The notes under the pieces were generated by a model. That model had not been told where the DNA came from, made no database searches, and saw only the letters and a list, made by a program, of their open reading frames with translations. Of a stretch of DNA of 64,000 bases, positions 35,848 through 44,346 are shown in pieces (within the stretch, counting starts at the first letter, position 1; each line of letters opens with the position of its first letter). Source of the DNA: Eubacterium ventriosum (GTDB lineage Bacteria; Bacillota; Clostridia; Lachnospirales; Lachnospiraceae). A program made the translations under genes and the position numbers. Location of the stretch: the NCBI RefSeq assembly GCF_025150745.1, contig NZ_CP102282.1:1003501-1067500 (forward strand), in the 5' to 3' direction.

Positions 35848-35875
35848 ATGTAAAAGAAATTTTACATGCTTTTAT
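35848..35875 (+). terminator. Weak AT-rich terminator
   Basis: An 8-bp stem ATGTAAAA/TTTTACAT with a 4-nt loop followed by GCTTTTAT, 19 nt after the kinase stop codon. AT-rich, so of uncertain strength. Confidence 0.45.
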
Positions 35876-35953
35876 CTAATATGTAAAAGCCTTTTGATAG
35901 ACATTACTACTACGTTTGCTGTAATCTCATGGAAGAAGGAGGCATACAGAATT

Positions 35954-36052
35954 ATGATAGCTGATAAAATTAAAAATGCTCGTACTATTCTTTATTACAT
36001 AACTATCATTATAGTTGGGATTATATGCACATATAAGAAGAGAATAATATAA
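35954..36052 (+). CDS. Putative 32-residue membrane peptide
   Basis: AGAAGGAGG lies upstream of ATG 35954. The product is a short basic start (MIADKIKNARTILYY), one hydrophobic segment (ITIIIVGIICTY) and KKRII. It might be a real small membrane protein or the surviving N-terminus of a broken gene; the next remnant (36071-36223) could be the other end. Confidence 0.35.
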   Translation: MIADKIKNARTILYYITIIIVGIICTYKKRII

Positions 36053-36070
36053 CTTTTGTTATTATATCAA

Positions 36071-36223
36071 ATGATTTTTTCATTTAATATAACATTGCAT
36101 TGGATAGAAAAAATCAAATCAAATAAATTTGAAGAATACACTAAGTTAGATGAAAAGATAGGTGTAGAAGACTATATAGAAAAATTCAAAAAACTAATAA
36201 AAAGAATATATTTATCAGAATAA
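36071..36223 (+). pseudogene. Short charged reading frame, probably a gene remnant
   Basis: A 50-codon frame from ATG 36071 without a clear ribosome site. The product is charged and helical (WIEKIKSNKFEEYTKLDEKI). It looks like the C-terminal end of a lost gene. No family is recognised. Confidence 0.3.
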
Positions 36224-36266
36224 AGTGGTTATTGCATATTAAAATTAGAACTAAAGGAGAAACAAA

Positions 36267-37424
36267 ATGAAATTTATTATAGCGTCAGATTCGTTTAAAG
36301 GAAGTTTATCTTCTAATCAGGTTAATAATATTATTGAATCAAAAGTTAAGGAAATTTTTCCAAAAAGCTTTTGTGAAAAAATGTTAATTGCTGATGGAGG
36401 AGAAGGAACTTTAGAAGCTATTTATGGTGAAAGTGGCAATGGATATGACAAAATAGTAATTGATACAGTGAATCCTTTAGGTAAAAAAATAGATGGATAT
36501 TATCTTAGAAAAGGTAATATTGCAGTTATTGAAATGGCGCAGGCTTCAGGATTAACGTTAATTGACGAAAAAGAAAAAAATCCTATGATTACAACATCTT
36601 TTGGAACTGGAATTTTCATAAAGCATGCAATTGAAAACGGTTGTACTAAAATCTATATAGGAATAGGTGGGAGTGCTACAAATGATGGAGGAATAGGTGC
36701 AATGATAGCCCTTGGTTATAGATTCTTGGATTCGGAAGGAAATGAATTGTCAGGAATAGGAGAAAATCTTGAAAAAATTGCAACTATAGATGATACCTTT
36801 GCTATAAAAGAAATTTCTGAAGTCGAAACCATTGTCATGTGTGATGTGACTAATACTCTAACAGGTGAAAAAGGTGCAACATACGTTTATGGACCACAAA
36901 AAGGTGGTACAGAAGAAAAGTTGGAAAAGCTGGAAAAAGGAATGATTTCCTATAGAAAAATTCTGGAAGAATATTTGGGACATTCAATAGAAGAAATTGA
37001 AGGGTTAGGTGCTGCAGGAGGACTTGGTGCCGCTTTATATGGATTTTTAAATGGAAAGATGCAATCAGGCATAGATGTGTTACTTGAGTTAAATAATTTT
37101 GAAGAAAAATTAGATAGTACGGATATTGTTATTACAGGAGAAGGTAAGACGGATTACCAGTCAGCATGTGGAAAGGTTATCTATGGAATTGCAAGAAAAT
37201 GTAAGAAATATAATGTTCCGGTATTGGTTATTTCAGGAAGTTTAGGAGAAGAAATTAATCAATTGTATAGTATGGGAGTTAGCGGAATGGAAGCTTCTGT
37301 GTGTAACATTATTTCTTTAAATAATGCCATGGACAATGCAGAGAAATATTTATGCTATGCAGTAGAGAGAGTACTTCGTGTACTTAAAACAGGAATGGAG
37401 TTAGTACAAAATGAAAAAATATAA
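36267..37424 (+). CDS. Glycerate kinase
   Basis: A 385-residue member of the type 1 glycerate kinase family (GarK/GlxK). It phosphorylates glycerate with ATP, feeding it into lower glycolysis. Conserved segments are IASDSFKGSLSS at the start, IADGGEGTLEA, GIGGSATNDGG and ITGEGKTD. Length is normal. AAAGGAGAAAC precedes ATG 36267. Its last codons overlap the remnant at 37411. Confidence 0.93.
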   Translation: MKFIIASDSFKGSLSSNQVNNIIESKVKEIFPKSFCEKMLIADGGEGTLEAIYGESGNGYDKIVIDTVNPLGKKIDGYYLRKGNIAVIEMAQASGLTLIDEKEKNPMITTSFGTGIFIKHAIENGCTKIYIGIGGSATNDGGIGAMIALGYRFLDSEGNELSGIGENLEKIATIDDTFAIKEISEVETIVMCDVTNTLTGEKGATYVYGPQKGGTEEKLEKLEKGMISYRKILEEYLGHSIEEIEGLGAAGGLGAALYGFLNGKMQSGIDVLLELNNFEEKLDSTDIVITGEGKTDYQSACGKVIYGIARKCKKYNVPVLVISGSLGEEINQLYSMGVSGMEASVCNIISLNNAMDNAEKYLCYAVERVLRVLKTGMELVQNEKI

Positions 37425-37524
37425 AGGAATTATTTTTGATTCAGCTGGGTTAGGCGAAGCATCAAAGTATAACAAAACTACATACAAGTTAAACAATTTT
37501 AAAGAAATATTAGATATAGTATAG
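37411..37524 (+). pseudogene. HAD-family hydrolase remnant with internal deletion
   Basis: The 37-codon frame starts MKKYKGIIFDSAG, as in HAD motif I (IIFDxDG), and ends NNFKEILDIV, as HAD proteins often do. About 170 middle residues are missing, and the second catalytic Asp is replaced. It overlaps the end of the glycerate kinase gene, suggesting a former two-gene operon. Confidence 0.5.
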
Positions 37525-37587
37525 TTGGGAGTAATTATAGCAGTAAAAATAGCCTAAAATTAAATATGAGACATATGTCAACTTGTT

Positions 37588-37635
37588 AACCGGTAAGGGA
37601 ATGTGTAATACTAAACATACCTTATCGGTTTTTTA
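37588..37635 (+). terminator. Terminator after the glycerate kinase gene
   Basis: Stem AACCGGTAAGG with CCTTATCGGTT (one G-T pair) followed by six T. Confidence 0.85.
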
Positions 37636-37754
37636 TTCTTTAACATAAATTCTGTTAAAGAATAAAATTAAGTGTACATTATTTTTGCAAATCAGCACAT
37701 AAATGGGAATGTGAAAATAACGGGAAATATAATAAAAATTTGGAGGCATATGTG

Positions 37755-37937
37755 ATGAATAAAAAATGGGTAGTTATAATTTTAAGCCTGGCGTTGATAA
37801 TGTTAATAATGCCATAGAACATTACAGCAGAAGACAACAGTGTCAATTATGATAATTTGATAATAGTAAGTGACGACATCGTGTCCGAAGATGGAAGCCA
37901 ATCCACGGAAACATTTTGGTTCAACAGTATGCTTTGA
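37755..37937 (+). pseudogene. Broken secreted-protein gene
   Basis: TTGGAGG precedes an ATG at 37755 that opens a signal peptide-like sequence (MNKKWVVIILSLALIMLIMP), at once broken by TAG at 37815. In the same frame ITAEDNSVNYDNLIIVSDD and a stop near 37937 follow. No family is recognised. It converges on the minus-strand small gene at 38061. Confidence 0.45.
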
Positions 37938-38004
37938 GGTGGCGCCCGACAATTATTTATCACGTAAGTTTATAGAAGCAGAAATTTGATTAATAGAGAT
38001 GCAA

Positions 38005-38040
38005 AGAAAGGGTGCCTTGCAAATATTAGGCACCCTTTCT
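38005..38040. terminator. Bidirectional hairpin between converging reading frames
   Basis: A perfect 13-bp stem (AGAAAGGGTGCCT with its complement) and a 10-nt loop. T-runs are absent, but the location between converging frames fits a terminator. Confidence 0.55.
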
Positions 38041-38060
38041 GTAATATGAAATAATAAATT

Positions 38061-38192
38061 TTAATAGATATCTAGGTCGTAATCACCAAAGTCGGCATAG
38101 TCGAATTTTAATGTTTCTACAACTTTTGTTTTCTTGTTTGTCATTGTTAGGACAGCAAGAAATGCAATGTTCTTTGATAAAAATTTTTTCAT
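38061..38192 (-). CDS. Putative small peptide with acidic Tyr/Asp tail
   Basis: A 43-residue frame on the minus strand with a near-perfect ribosome site (AGAAGGAGT at 38201-38209). The product has a basic hydrophobic start (MKKFLSKNIAFLAVLTM), a KKTK turn and the tail FDYADFGDYDLDIY. It could be a small peptide precursor or an unknown small protein. No partner genes are nearby. Confidence 0.4.
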   Translation of the reverse strand: MKKFLSKNIAFLAVLTMTNKKTKVVETLKFDYADFGDYDLDIY

Positions 38193-38454
38193 AGCACATA
38201 CTCCTTCTTTTGTATAAATTATTATGTATGGTTAGAATATCAAATCACCTTAATATTTGGGGGAAAGATAAAAAAGACCCTTATCCATACAACTTAATAA
38301 TAACATAAATCACAAGTATATAAAAATAATTTTATAAGTATATTTAAAAATTTAAAAGAATATTTCGAAATATCTTTCTAAAATAATGTAAGACTTTACA
38401 TTGCAAATATGATACAATAGGTTTCATATAGCGAGTAGAAAGGATATTTATTTA

Positions 38455-39786
38455 ATGGAAAAAACGAGGGACGGTTTTAAGAGCGGGACTGGGTTTGTTA
38501 TCGCCTGTATTGGTTCTGCCGTAGGTATGGGGAATATTTGGAGATTCCCATATATGGTATCAGACTGGGGAGGAATGACTTTTTTGATTCCCTATGTTTT
38601 GTTTGTAATTTTGATAGGTTCAACTGGACTTATTGAAGAGATGGCTTTGGGACGTGCGGCTAAGGGCGGTCCTATTAAGGCTTTTGGAAAGTGTACTGAG
38701 GTGCACACAGGCAAGAAGAAGTCAGGAGAGATTGTGGGCTTACTGCCTGTAATTGGTTCTCTTGCATTGGCTATTGGCTACACAGTTGTTGTAGGATGGA
38801 TTTTTAAATATGCATTCCTTGCAATATCAGGTCAGCTTTCAGGAATGGGAAAGAATATGGATGTCATAGGCGGTATGTTTGGAACTACGGCTTCAGCTTT
38901 CGGAAACAATACTTGGCTTGTAATTGCGGTGATTGTTACAGCAGTGATTATGGCATTTGGTATTGCCGGAGGTATTGAAAGAGCCAATAAGTTTATGATG
39001 CCTTTATTGTTTGCGTTGTTTCTTGGACTTGGAATTTATATTTTTACACTTCCGGGAGCAAGCGAAGGATACAAGTATATTTTTACAATTAATCCTAAGG
39101 GATTGCTGAATCCAAGACTTTGGATTTATGCTTTTGGACAGGCATTTTTCTCATTATCAATTGCAGGCAATGGAACAGTTATTTACGGTTCATATTTAAG
39201 TGAAACAGAAGATGTGGTAAGTTCAGCAAGAAATGTGGCTATTTTTGACACATTGGCAGCCCTTCTTGCATCATTTGTAATTATTCCGGGAATGGCAGTT
39301 GGTGGAGCAGAGCTTTCATCAGGCGGACCGGGATTAATGTTTATCTACCTTGTTAACGTGTTTAACGGTATGCCGGGTGGCAAGATTGTTGGAATTGTTT
39401 TCTACATATGCGTATTGTTCGCAGGAATGAGTTCACTTGTTAATTTATACGAGGCACCTGTGGCAACATTGGAAGAAAGATTTGGGTTCAAAAGACCTGT
39501 GGCAGTTGGAAGTATTGCCGTTGTAGGTTGCATTGTAGCATTAGTTATCCAGGGAATTGTTTCAGGCTGGATGGATGCAGTTTCAATTTATATTTGTCCA
39601 CTGGGAGCAATGCTTGCGGCGATTATGTTCTTCTGGGTTGCAGGAAAAGACTTTGCGATTAATGCGGTTAATCAGGGAAGAGATAAGAATATCGGTCCAT
39701 GGTTTGTGCCACTTGGAAAGTATGTTTTAGTACCACTTGCTTTTATTGCTTTGGTAGCCGGAGCAGTACTGGGCGGAATCGGATGA
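38455..39786 (+). CDS. Neurotransmitter:sodium symporter family transporter
   Basis: A 443-residue Na+-dependent amino acid transporter of the SNF/LeuT family. The signature GSAVGMGNIWRFPYM is in helix 1. About 11 membrane segments are seen, which is common for bacterial members. A TATGATACAAT extended -10 lies about 35 nt upstream. Monocistronic, with a terminator at 39911. Substrate is probably an amino acid. Confidence 0.93.
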   Translation: MEKTRDGFKSGTGFVIACIGSAVGMGNIWRFPYMVSDWGGMTFLIPYVLFVILIGSTGLIEEMALGRAAKGGPIKAFGKCTEVHTGKKKSGEIVGLLPVIGSLALAIGYTVVVGWIFKYAFLAISGQLSGMGKNMDVIGGMFGTTASAFGNNTWLVIAVIVTAVIMAFGIAGGIERANKFMMPLLFALFLGLGIYIFTLPGASEGYKYIFTINPKGLLNPRLWIYAFGQAFFSLSIAGNGTVIYGSYLSETEDVVSSARNVAIFDTLAALLASFVIIPGMAVGGAELSSGGPGLMFIYLVNVFNGMPGGKIVGIVFYICVLFAGMSSLVNLYEAPVATLEERFGFKRPVAVGSIAVVGCIVALVIQGIVSGWMDAVSIYICPLGAMLAAIMFFWVAGKDFAINAVNQGRDKNIGPWFVPLGKYVLVPLAFIALVAGAVLGGIG

Positions 39787-39910
39787 TAAAAAATCTCAAT
39801 ACAACTTCTTGTTGAGACAAAAGTTACCAGTTTACATAATGCCATAAACTTGGAATTTAAAGAAAAACTGGTTTACATAAAATCAAGAAAATATTTGGTA
39901 TATTGAGAAA

Positions 39911-39955
39911 TACCCCAAAAATTCAGAAATATTGAATTTTTGGGGTACATTTTTT
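39911..39955 (+). terminator. Terminator with GTACCCC-type hairpin
   Basis: TACCCCAAAAATTC pairs with GAATTTTTGGGGTA and a T-run follows. It belongs to a group of GTACCCC/GGGGTAC hairpins that recur at 40077 and 60813-61216. Confidence 0.8.
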
Positions 39956-40127
39956 GCAACATAGCTAGTATAAGTAACATATTAGTTTACATAACAATCT
40001 AAGGATAAGTCAATATGTGACAATAGCGAGCTTAAAGCAAGAATATGTGACATAACAAGTTTACATAAGTTGAAAACGTACCACAAAAAAATGAAAAATG
40101 GTGAAATTTGGGGTACGTTACCGAAAA

Positions 40128-40306
40128 TATGGGACAAATCGAAGAGATGGGAAAATTTGAAAGCTAAGAGCCTAAAGGCTTTCTGTGATAAGTATAAGCC
40201 AAAATATGCGGTGAGAACATCCATGTCAGATTTCAGGCAGCAGGATTGGATGACAAACATTCCTCTGTATAATATAGATAAGATATCTGAAATTTTGGAT
40301 GAATAA
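40128..40306 (+). pseudogene. C-terminal remnant of a DUF4143-type AAA ATPase
   Basis: The open frame (from 40070) ends in LKAFCDKYKPKYAVRTSMSD and NIPLYNIDKISEIL, the usual C-terminus of AAA ATPases with a DUF4143 domain. The ATPase and most of DUF4143 are missing, so only about 55 residues remain of ~400. It overlaps a GTACC/GGGGTAC hairpin (40077-40117) at its broken end. Confidence 0.6.
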
Positions 40307-40341
40307 AGAAAGATAGAAAAATAAAATACTAAAATAAAAGA

Positions 40342-40387
40342 CAGCCGATTCAGTGAAGCAATTCTTCAGTGGTGCGGCTGTTTTTTT
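40342..40387 (+). terminator. Intrinsic terminator
   Basis: Stem CAGCCG/CGGCTG with an inner CAGTGAAG/CTTCAGTG-like stem, followed by seven T. Confidence 0.85.
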
Positions 40388-40605
40388 GTGGAAAAACAAG
40401 GGGTCAGTTTGTGAAAAAAACGACCATTCCATAGTGGTAAAATTATATCAGAGCTCAAAAATAAAACACATATTTAAGAATTAGGTTAATATTTGAAAAA
40501 AATCAATGAGATTTATGAATAAAATTTGTTGTATATGCCTAGAGTGACAATATGTGTCTATGCAAATTTGTATAATTCTTATAAACAAAAAATGGAGGAA
40601 TGAAT
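40388..40605. other. Upstream region of the WYL operon
   Basis: AT-rich stretch with no ORF. It should hold the promoter of the WYL regulator; TATAAT occurs at 40571-40576, close to the gene start, with no clear -35. Confidence 0.35.
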
Positions 40606-41559
40606 ATGCAGCTTGAAAGCACTGATAAGATACAACGAGTTCTTGGTATATATAAAAAATTAGTCAGTGGTGAAATTGTTAGCAAGGTTGAGGAAGCTAA
40701 TAATTATGGAGTAAATGAGAGAAGTATTCAGAGAGACATTGATGATATAAGAAGTTTTATGGAATCAGAAGTAGGGCGAACAGGAATTATAAATAATGTT
40801 ATTTATGATAGAGAGAAGAAAGGATTTCGTCTGGAACAACAGAATCCGACGGAATTGACTAATGGTCAAATGTTGGCAATCTGCAAGATATTACTTGATA
40901 GCAGAGCACTTCTAAAAACAGATATGATAGAAATTCTGAATAAGCTGATTGAAAATTGTGTTACTAAAAATAATCAGAAAGAAATTCTTGATTTAATAAA
41001 AAATGAAAGATTTCATTATATTGAACCAAGGCATAAGGTTAGCTTTTTGGACACAATGTGGAATATTGGACAGGCAATCAGAAAATCACAATACATCCAT
41101 ATTAAATATGAAAAAGCAGGAACAAAAGAAATAGTAGAAAGAAAATTAAAGCCGGTGGCAATAATGTTTTCGGAATACTATTTTTATGTAACGGCATTCA
41201 TCAGTGATGAAGAAATCAAAAAAGATTTTGAAGTTTTAAATGATTCGTTCCCAACAATATACAGAATTGACCGAATAAGAGAGCTTAAAATATTAGATGA
41301 GAAATTCTTTATACCATACAGAAACAGATTCGAAGAGGGAGAGTTTAGAAAACGAATTCAGTTTATGTACGGTGGCAAACTTAGAAACGTAAAATTCAAG
41401 TATATAGGCGACGATATTGATGCAATACTTGACCGACTTCCAACAGCGCAGATATTAGAAGAAGGAAAAGGCTACTACATTGTGAAAGCAGAAGTATTTG
41501 GTAAGGGAATTGATATGTGGTTGAGAAGCCAGGGGGATAAAGTTGAAACAATGGGATAG
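40606..41559 (+). CDS. WYL-domain transcriptional regulator
   Basis: A 317-residue regulator. The N-terminus (about 8-60) is a winged helix (KLVSGEIVSKVEEANNYGVNERSIQRDI) and the middle to C-terminus a WYL domain plus WCX region (about 145-315). The aromatic motif is FYV rather than WYL (EYYFYVTAF). The preferred start is ATG 40606, 6 nt from GGAGGA. It begins a three-gene operon. WYL regulators often control defence loci by sensing nucleic acid or nucleotides. Confidence 0.88.
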   Translation: MQLESTDKIQRVLGIYKKLVSGEIVSKVEEANNYGVNERSIQRDIDDIRSFMESEVGRTGIINNVIYDREKKGFRLEQQNPTELTNGQMLAICKILLDSRALLKTDMIEILNKLIENCVTKNNQKEILDLIKNERFHYIEPRHKVSFLDTMWNIGQAIRKSQYIHIKYEKAGTKEIVERKLKPVAIMFSEYYFYVTAFISDEEIKKDFEVLNDSFPTIYRIDRIRELKILDEKFFIPYRNRFEEGEFRKRIQFMYGGKLRNVKFKYIGDDIDAILDRLPTAQILEEGKGYYIVKAEVFGKGIDMWLRSQGDKVETMG

Positions 41560-41592
41560 AACAATAGTACATATAGAGGAAAATATTTGTAT

Positions 41593-42780
41593 ATGAACAG
41601 ATTTGATAAATTAAGAGAAAGTTCAAAAAAATCATTTGAGGAATACAATAATGAAGCAGATAAACTAAAAGTATTATCAGATGATGCAAAGAGGGTTGCG
41701 AAGATCTCGAAAAATGCAGGAACAATAATAAGAGATTTGGATGATGAATTTACAAATGCAACAAAGTTAACAAAATTTGATGTTGAAATTTTGTTTGTTG
41801 CTGTTGCAATGCAATGTACTAGACAATTGATTTTAAACGCGTTAAATAAAAGGACGGATGATAAAACAGCAGCAAAAAAAGTTAAGGGAGGTATAAAAGA
41901 AAAATCGTTGAGACAACATAGATTTTATCAACCTAGCTTACAGGAAATAATAAGTTCACCGGTTCCTTTTGATACGGTTTTTGGGGCAAAAAAATTTGAT
42001 TTGGGATTAAGTGGCCTTAATCATAGAATAAAAACTTTGGGGCATGATCCATTATTAGGATTGATATTTGGAACAGCGAATATTGCAACAAGTACAATTA
42101 CAATAAATCCCGGCTTTGAATCGTATCATGTCATAACAGGTCAAAATCAGTTAAATAGGTCATTGGACAAAATAGCATATAGAGCTAATACATATAAGGT
42201 GTTTGAATATACAAAAAATGCAATACTATTTGAGGGAAAAGAAGGAAAAGAAAAGATTGCATATTCTTTGGTTAAAGAAGTTGTCCATTTGGCATCAGAT
42301 GTACAGAGCACATCAAGTCTTCCATTACCGGGAATTTCAGCATTATCAGTTGAAACTGCTCAAAGTTTAGCAACATGGGGATTAGATTTGGGAAATGCGA
42401 TTAAGTTTGGAGAACAGGCTGTTTTTTGTGAACTTATAAATAGTTTAGTTGGTTATTATCATATGCTTTTTTACGATAGAAGTATAGATGGAAGTAAAAA
42501 ATTATATATGGTTAGAACAAGAAAAATAATAAGATATTCAAACATTATATCTTCGTTAAGCAATGTTATTTGTGTGGCATTTAGCACATTGGCTGGAATA
42601 GAGACAATAAATAAAAGAGCGATAACAAAAAGTTTGGGGAATTTAGATGTTGGTGGATTTTTAATTACGGTATATAGAATATTAAATGACAGAAAATTTA
42701 AAAACGAAATAAAAAAGGAATTCATAAAAGAAGGATTTAAAGATGTTGTTATGGGAGATTTAGATTCAATACTGTTATAG
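41593..42780 (+). CDS. Uncharacterised protein of the WYL operon, gene 1
   Basis: A ~395-residue protein that I do not recognise. It starts at ATG 41593 (or 41587) with weak ribosome sites. Helical N-terminus; the middle has a striking conserved-looking patch, SSPVPFDTVFGAKK and GHDPLLGLIFGTANIATS (about 125-185). Two or three hydrophobic segments lie near 260-285 and 330-350, so membrane contact is possible. It ends 12 nt before the next gene. Confidence 0.7.
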   Translation: MNRFDKLRESSKKSFEEYNNEADKLKVLSDDAKRVAKISKNAGTIIRDLDDEFTNATKLTKFDVEILFVAVAMQCTRQLILNALNKRTDDKTAAKKVKGGIKEKSLRQHRFYQPSLQEIISSPVPFDTVFGAKKFDLGLSGLNHRIKTLGHDPLLGLIFGTANIATSTITINPGFESYHVITGQNQLNRSLDKIAYRANTYKVFEYTKNAILFEGKEGKEKIAYSLVKEVVHLASDVQSTSSLPLPGISALSVETAQSLATWGLDLGNAIKFGEQAVFCELINSLVGYYHMLFYDRSIDGSKKLYMVRTRKIIRYSNIISSLSNVICVAFSTLAGIETINKRAITKSLGNLDVGGFLITVYRILNDRKFKNEIKKEFIKEGFKDVVMGDLDSILL

Positions 42781-42792
42781 GAGGAAAGGAAT

Positions 42793-44067
42793 ATGAGTAA
42801 AAAGAAAGAAATGGAAGCTTTTAAAGAGGGAATGGTAGCAGGAGCACAACCTTTTGAGGAAAAATTTAATCAACATGCGAAGTTTTTGAATAATATACAA
42901 AGAAGTATAAAACATAAAAGCGATTGCATACAGAATGATGTGGATAGTTTGATAGATATTGCCCAAGAGCATGATGATAGGTTGAATCAAATTCAATATC
43001 CGGAATTATATGATATATCAAAATTAGAAGAAGAAGAGAAGAATGTAATTTTTTCGTTTTTAATAGAGATAGTAGAAGAGTATGGAATGAATGACTATCA
43101 AAAACAAATGATAGAATTGTTAGCGAAATATTTTGAAAAGGATTTGGATTCGATAGATGCTGAACCAGATGATATTGATGAAATTGAAACTGTAAAAAAA
43201 CAGAAGATTATATATAGAACAGTTTATGAATTTATGGCAATTAATTTTCAGACAGAATGTGTGGAAACATATAGAGATTATTTTTCTCTAAGTCCAAGAG
43301 CAAAGGCGAAGATAGAAGATTATGTTAAAGAAATAATTGAGGAATCAGGTGAAGAGGGAATAATTGAAATATATGATCAGGAAATCTTAAAAAAACCAAA
43401 AAGAAAATATCCAGTTTTGGAAATAGAAACAAAAATTGAAGATTATGAGTTAGAAGAATGGGAGGTGGATATGTGGTTTGAACCTGATATGGATATTGGA
43501 GAAAAGATTTTTAGAAAGGAAAACGAGTGTAGAGATGCTTATGCATATCTTTTATGGCCATATATAACAAAGAGAAATTCTTTTATTGAGAGAGAATCAA
43601 ATAATTATGTTGGGAATAAAATAGTTGAAAAATTTGGAAAAGTAATTGAAAGTGATATAAATAAAATTTTGGATTATGTAAACGTAAACAAATTTAATAT
43701 AGATATACAAGATTTATTGGATATGCGTGACAATTATAAAGAGAAAATATGTGATTTCTTTGATTATAAAGTTAAAAGTGCAAGTGATATATATCAATTT
43801 AAGTCGTTTTCATATTATAAGGACAAACTTGATATTGATAAAGATACAGATTATGTTGAAACACTTTTTGGTGATTTTAAAGAGGTGACAGTGTACGTTG
43901 AGAGTTTTGATGGATATGATTGTTACCAAGCAGTAGAGGATATGAAAAAGGAATTGTTGAGTATGGTAAATTATGCTTCAAGTGATATTTACTTTTTTGT
44001 AAAAGACAATTATATTCAACGTTTTGAACAAATAGTAGAACAAATTAATTCATATTTAGATAATTAA
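42793..44067 (+). CDS. Uncharacterised protein of the WYL operon, gene 2
   Basis: A 424-residue acidic protein. AGGAGGAAAGG precedes ATG 42793. A helical stretch (EEEKNVIFSFLIEIVEEYGM, 75-160) is loosely like TerB-type helical domains. The rest is charged helices and ends in a coiled coil-like segment. No catalytic motif or membrane segment seen. It probably works together with the preceding gene. Confidence 0.68.
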   Translation: MSKKKEMEAFKEGMVAGAQPFEEKFNQHAKFLNNIQRSIKHKSDCIQNDVDSLIDIAQEHDDRLNQIQYPELYDISKLEEEEKNVIFSFLIEIVEEYGMNDYQKQMIELLAKYFEKDLDSIDAEPDDIDEIETVKKQKIIYRTVYEFMAINFQTECVETYRDYFSLSPRAKAKIEDYVKEIIEESGEEGIIEIYDQEILKKPKRKYPVLEIETKIEDYELEEWEVDMWFEPDMDIGEKIFRKENECRDAYAYLLWPYITKRNSFIERESNNYVGNKIVEKFGKVIESDINKILDYVNVNKFNIDIQDLLDMRDNYKEKICDFFDYKVKSASDIYQFKSFSYYKDKLDIDKDTDYVETLFGDFKEVTVYVESFDGYDCYQAVEDMKKELLSMVNYASSDIYFFVKDNYIQRFEQIVEQINSYLDN

Positions 44068-44105
44068 AAGGAGGAATAAAATATTTTTTTTAATTATTGT
44101 ATAAG

Positions 44106-44225
44106 ATGTGCAAAGTTAACTTAGTTAACAACTCGGAAAATGAAGAAGAGATGAATACAATTAATGAAGAAGAGATTAATACCACTTTGGATGATGCATA
44201 TAAGGTTGTAAATCGTCTTAAATAA
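44106..44225 (+). CDS. Possible 39-residue small ORF
   Basis: An ATG at 44106 opens a 39-codon acidic frame (SENEEEMNTIN...DDAYKVVNRLK). The strong GGAGG at 44070 is 31 nt upstream, too far for this ATG, so either the start is elsewhere or it is a remnant. It may be the last gene of the WYL operon. Confidence 0.3.
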   Translation: MCKVNLVNNSENEEEMNTINEEEINTTLDDAYKVVNRLK

Positions 44226-44240
44226 TAAATGAAGAAAGAG

Positions 44241-44276
44241 AAAAGGATTTCCTGCATTCCGGGAAATCCTTTTTCC
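44241..44276 (+). terminator. Terminator of the WYL operon
   Basis: A 12-bp stem AAAAGGATTTCC with GGAAATCCTTTT, a 9-nt loop, ending in a short T-run. Confidence 0.75.
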
Positions 44277-44346
44277 AACAATACTTTATCTTCCACATAT
44301 GGTACAATAGAACTACCATAAAAAATACACAAAGAAAGGAGTCCCC

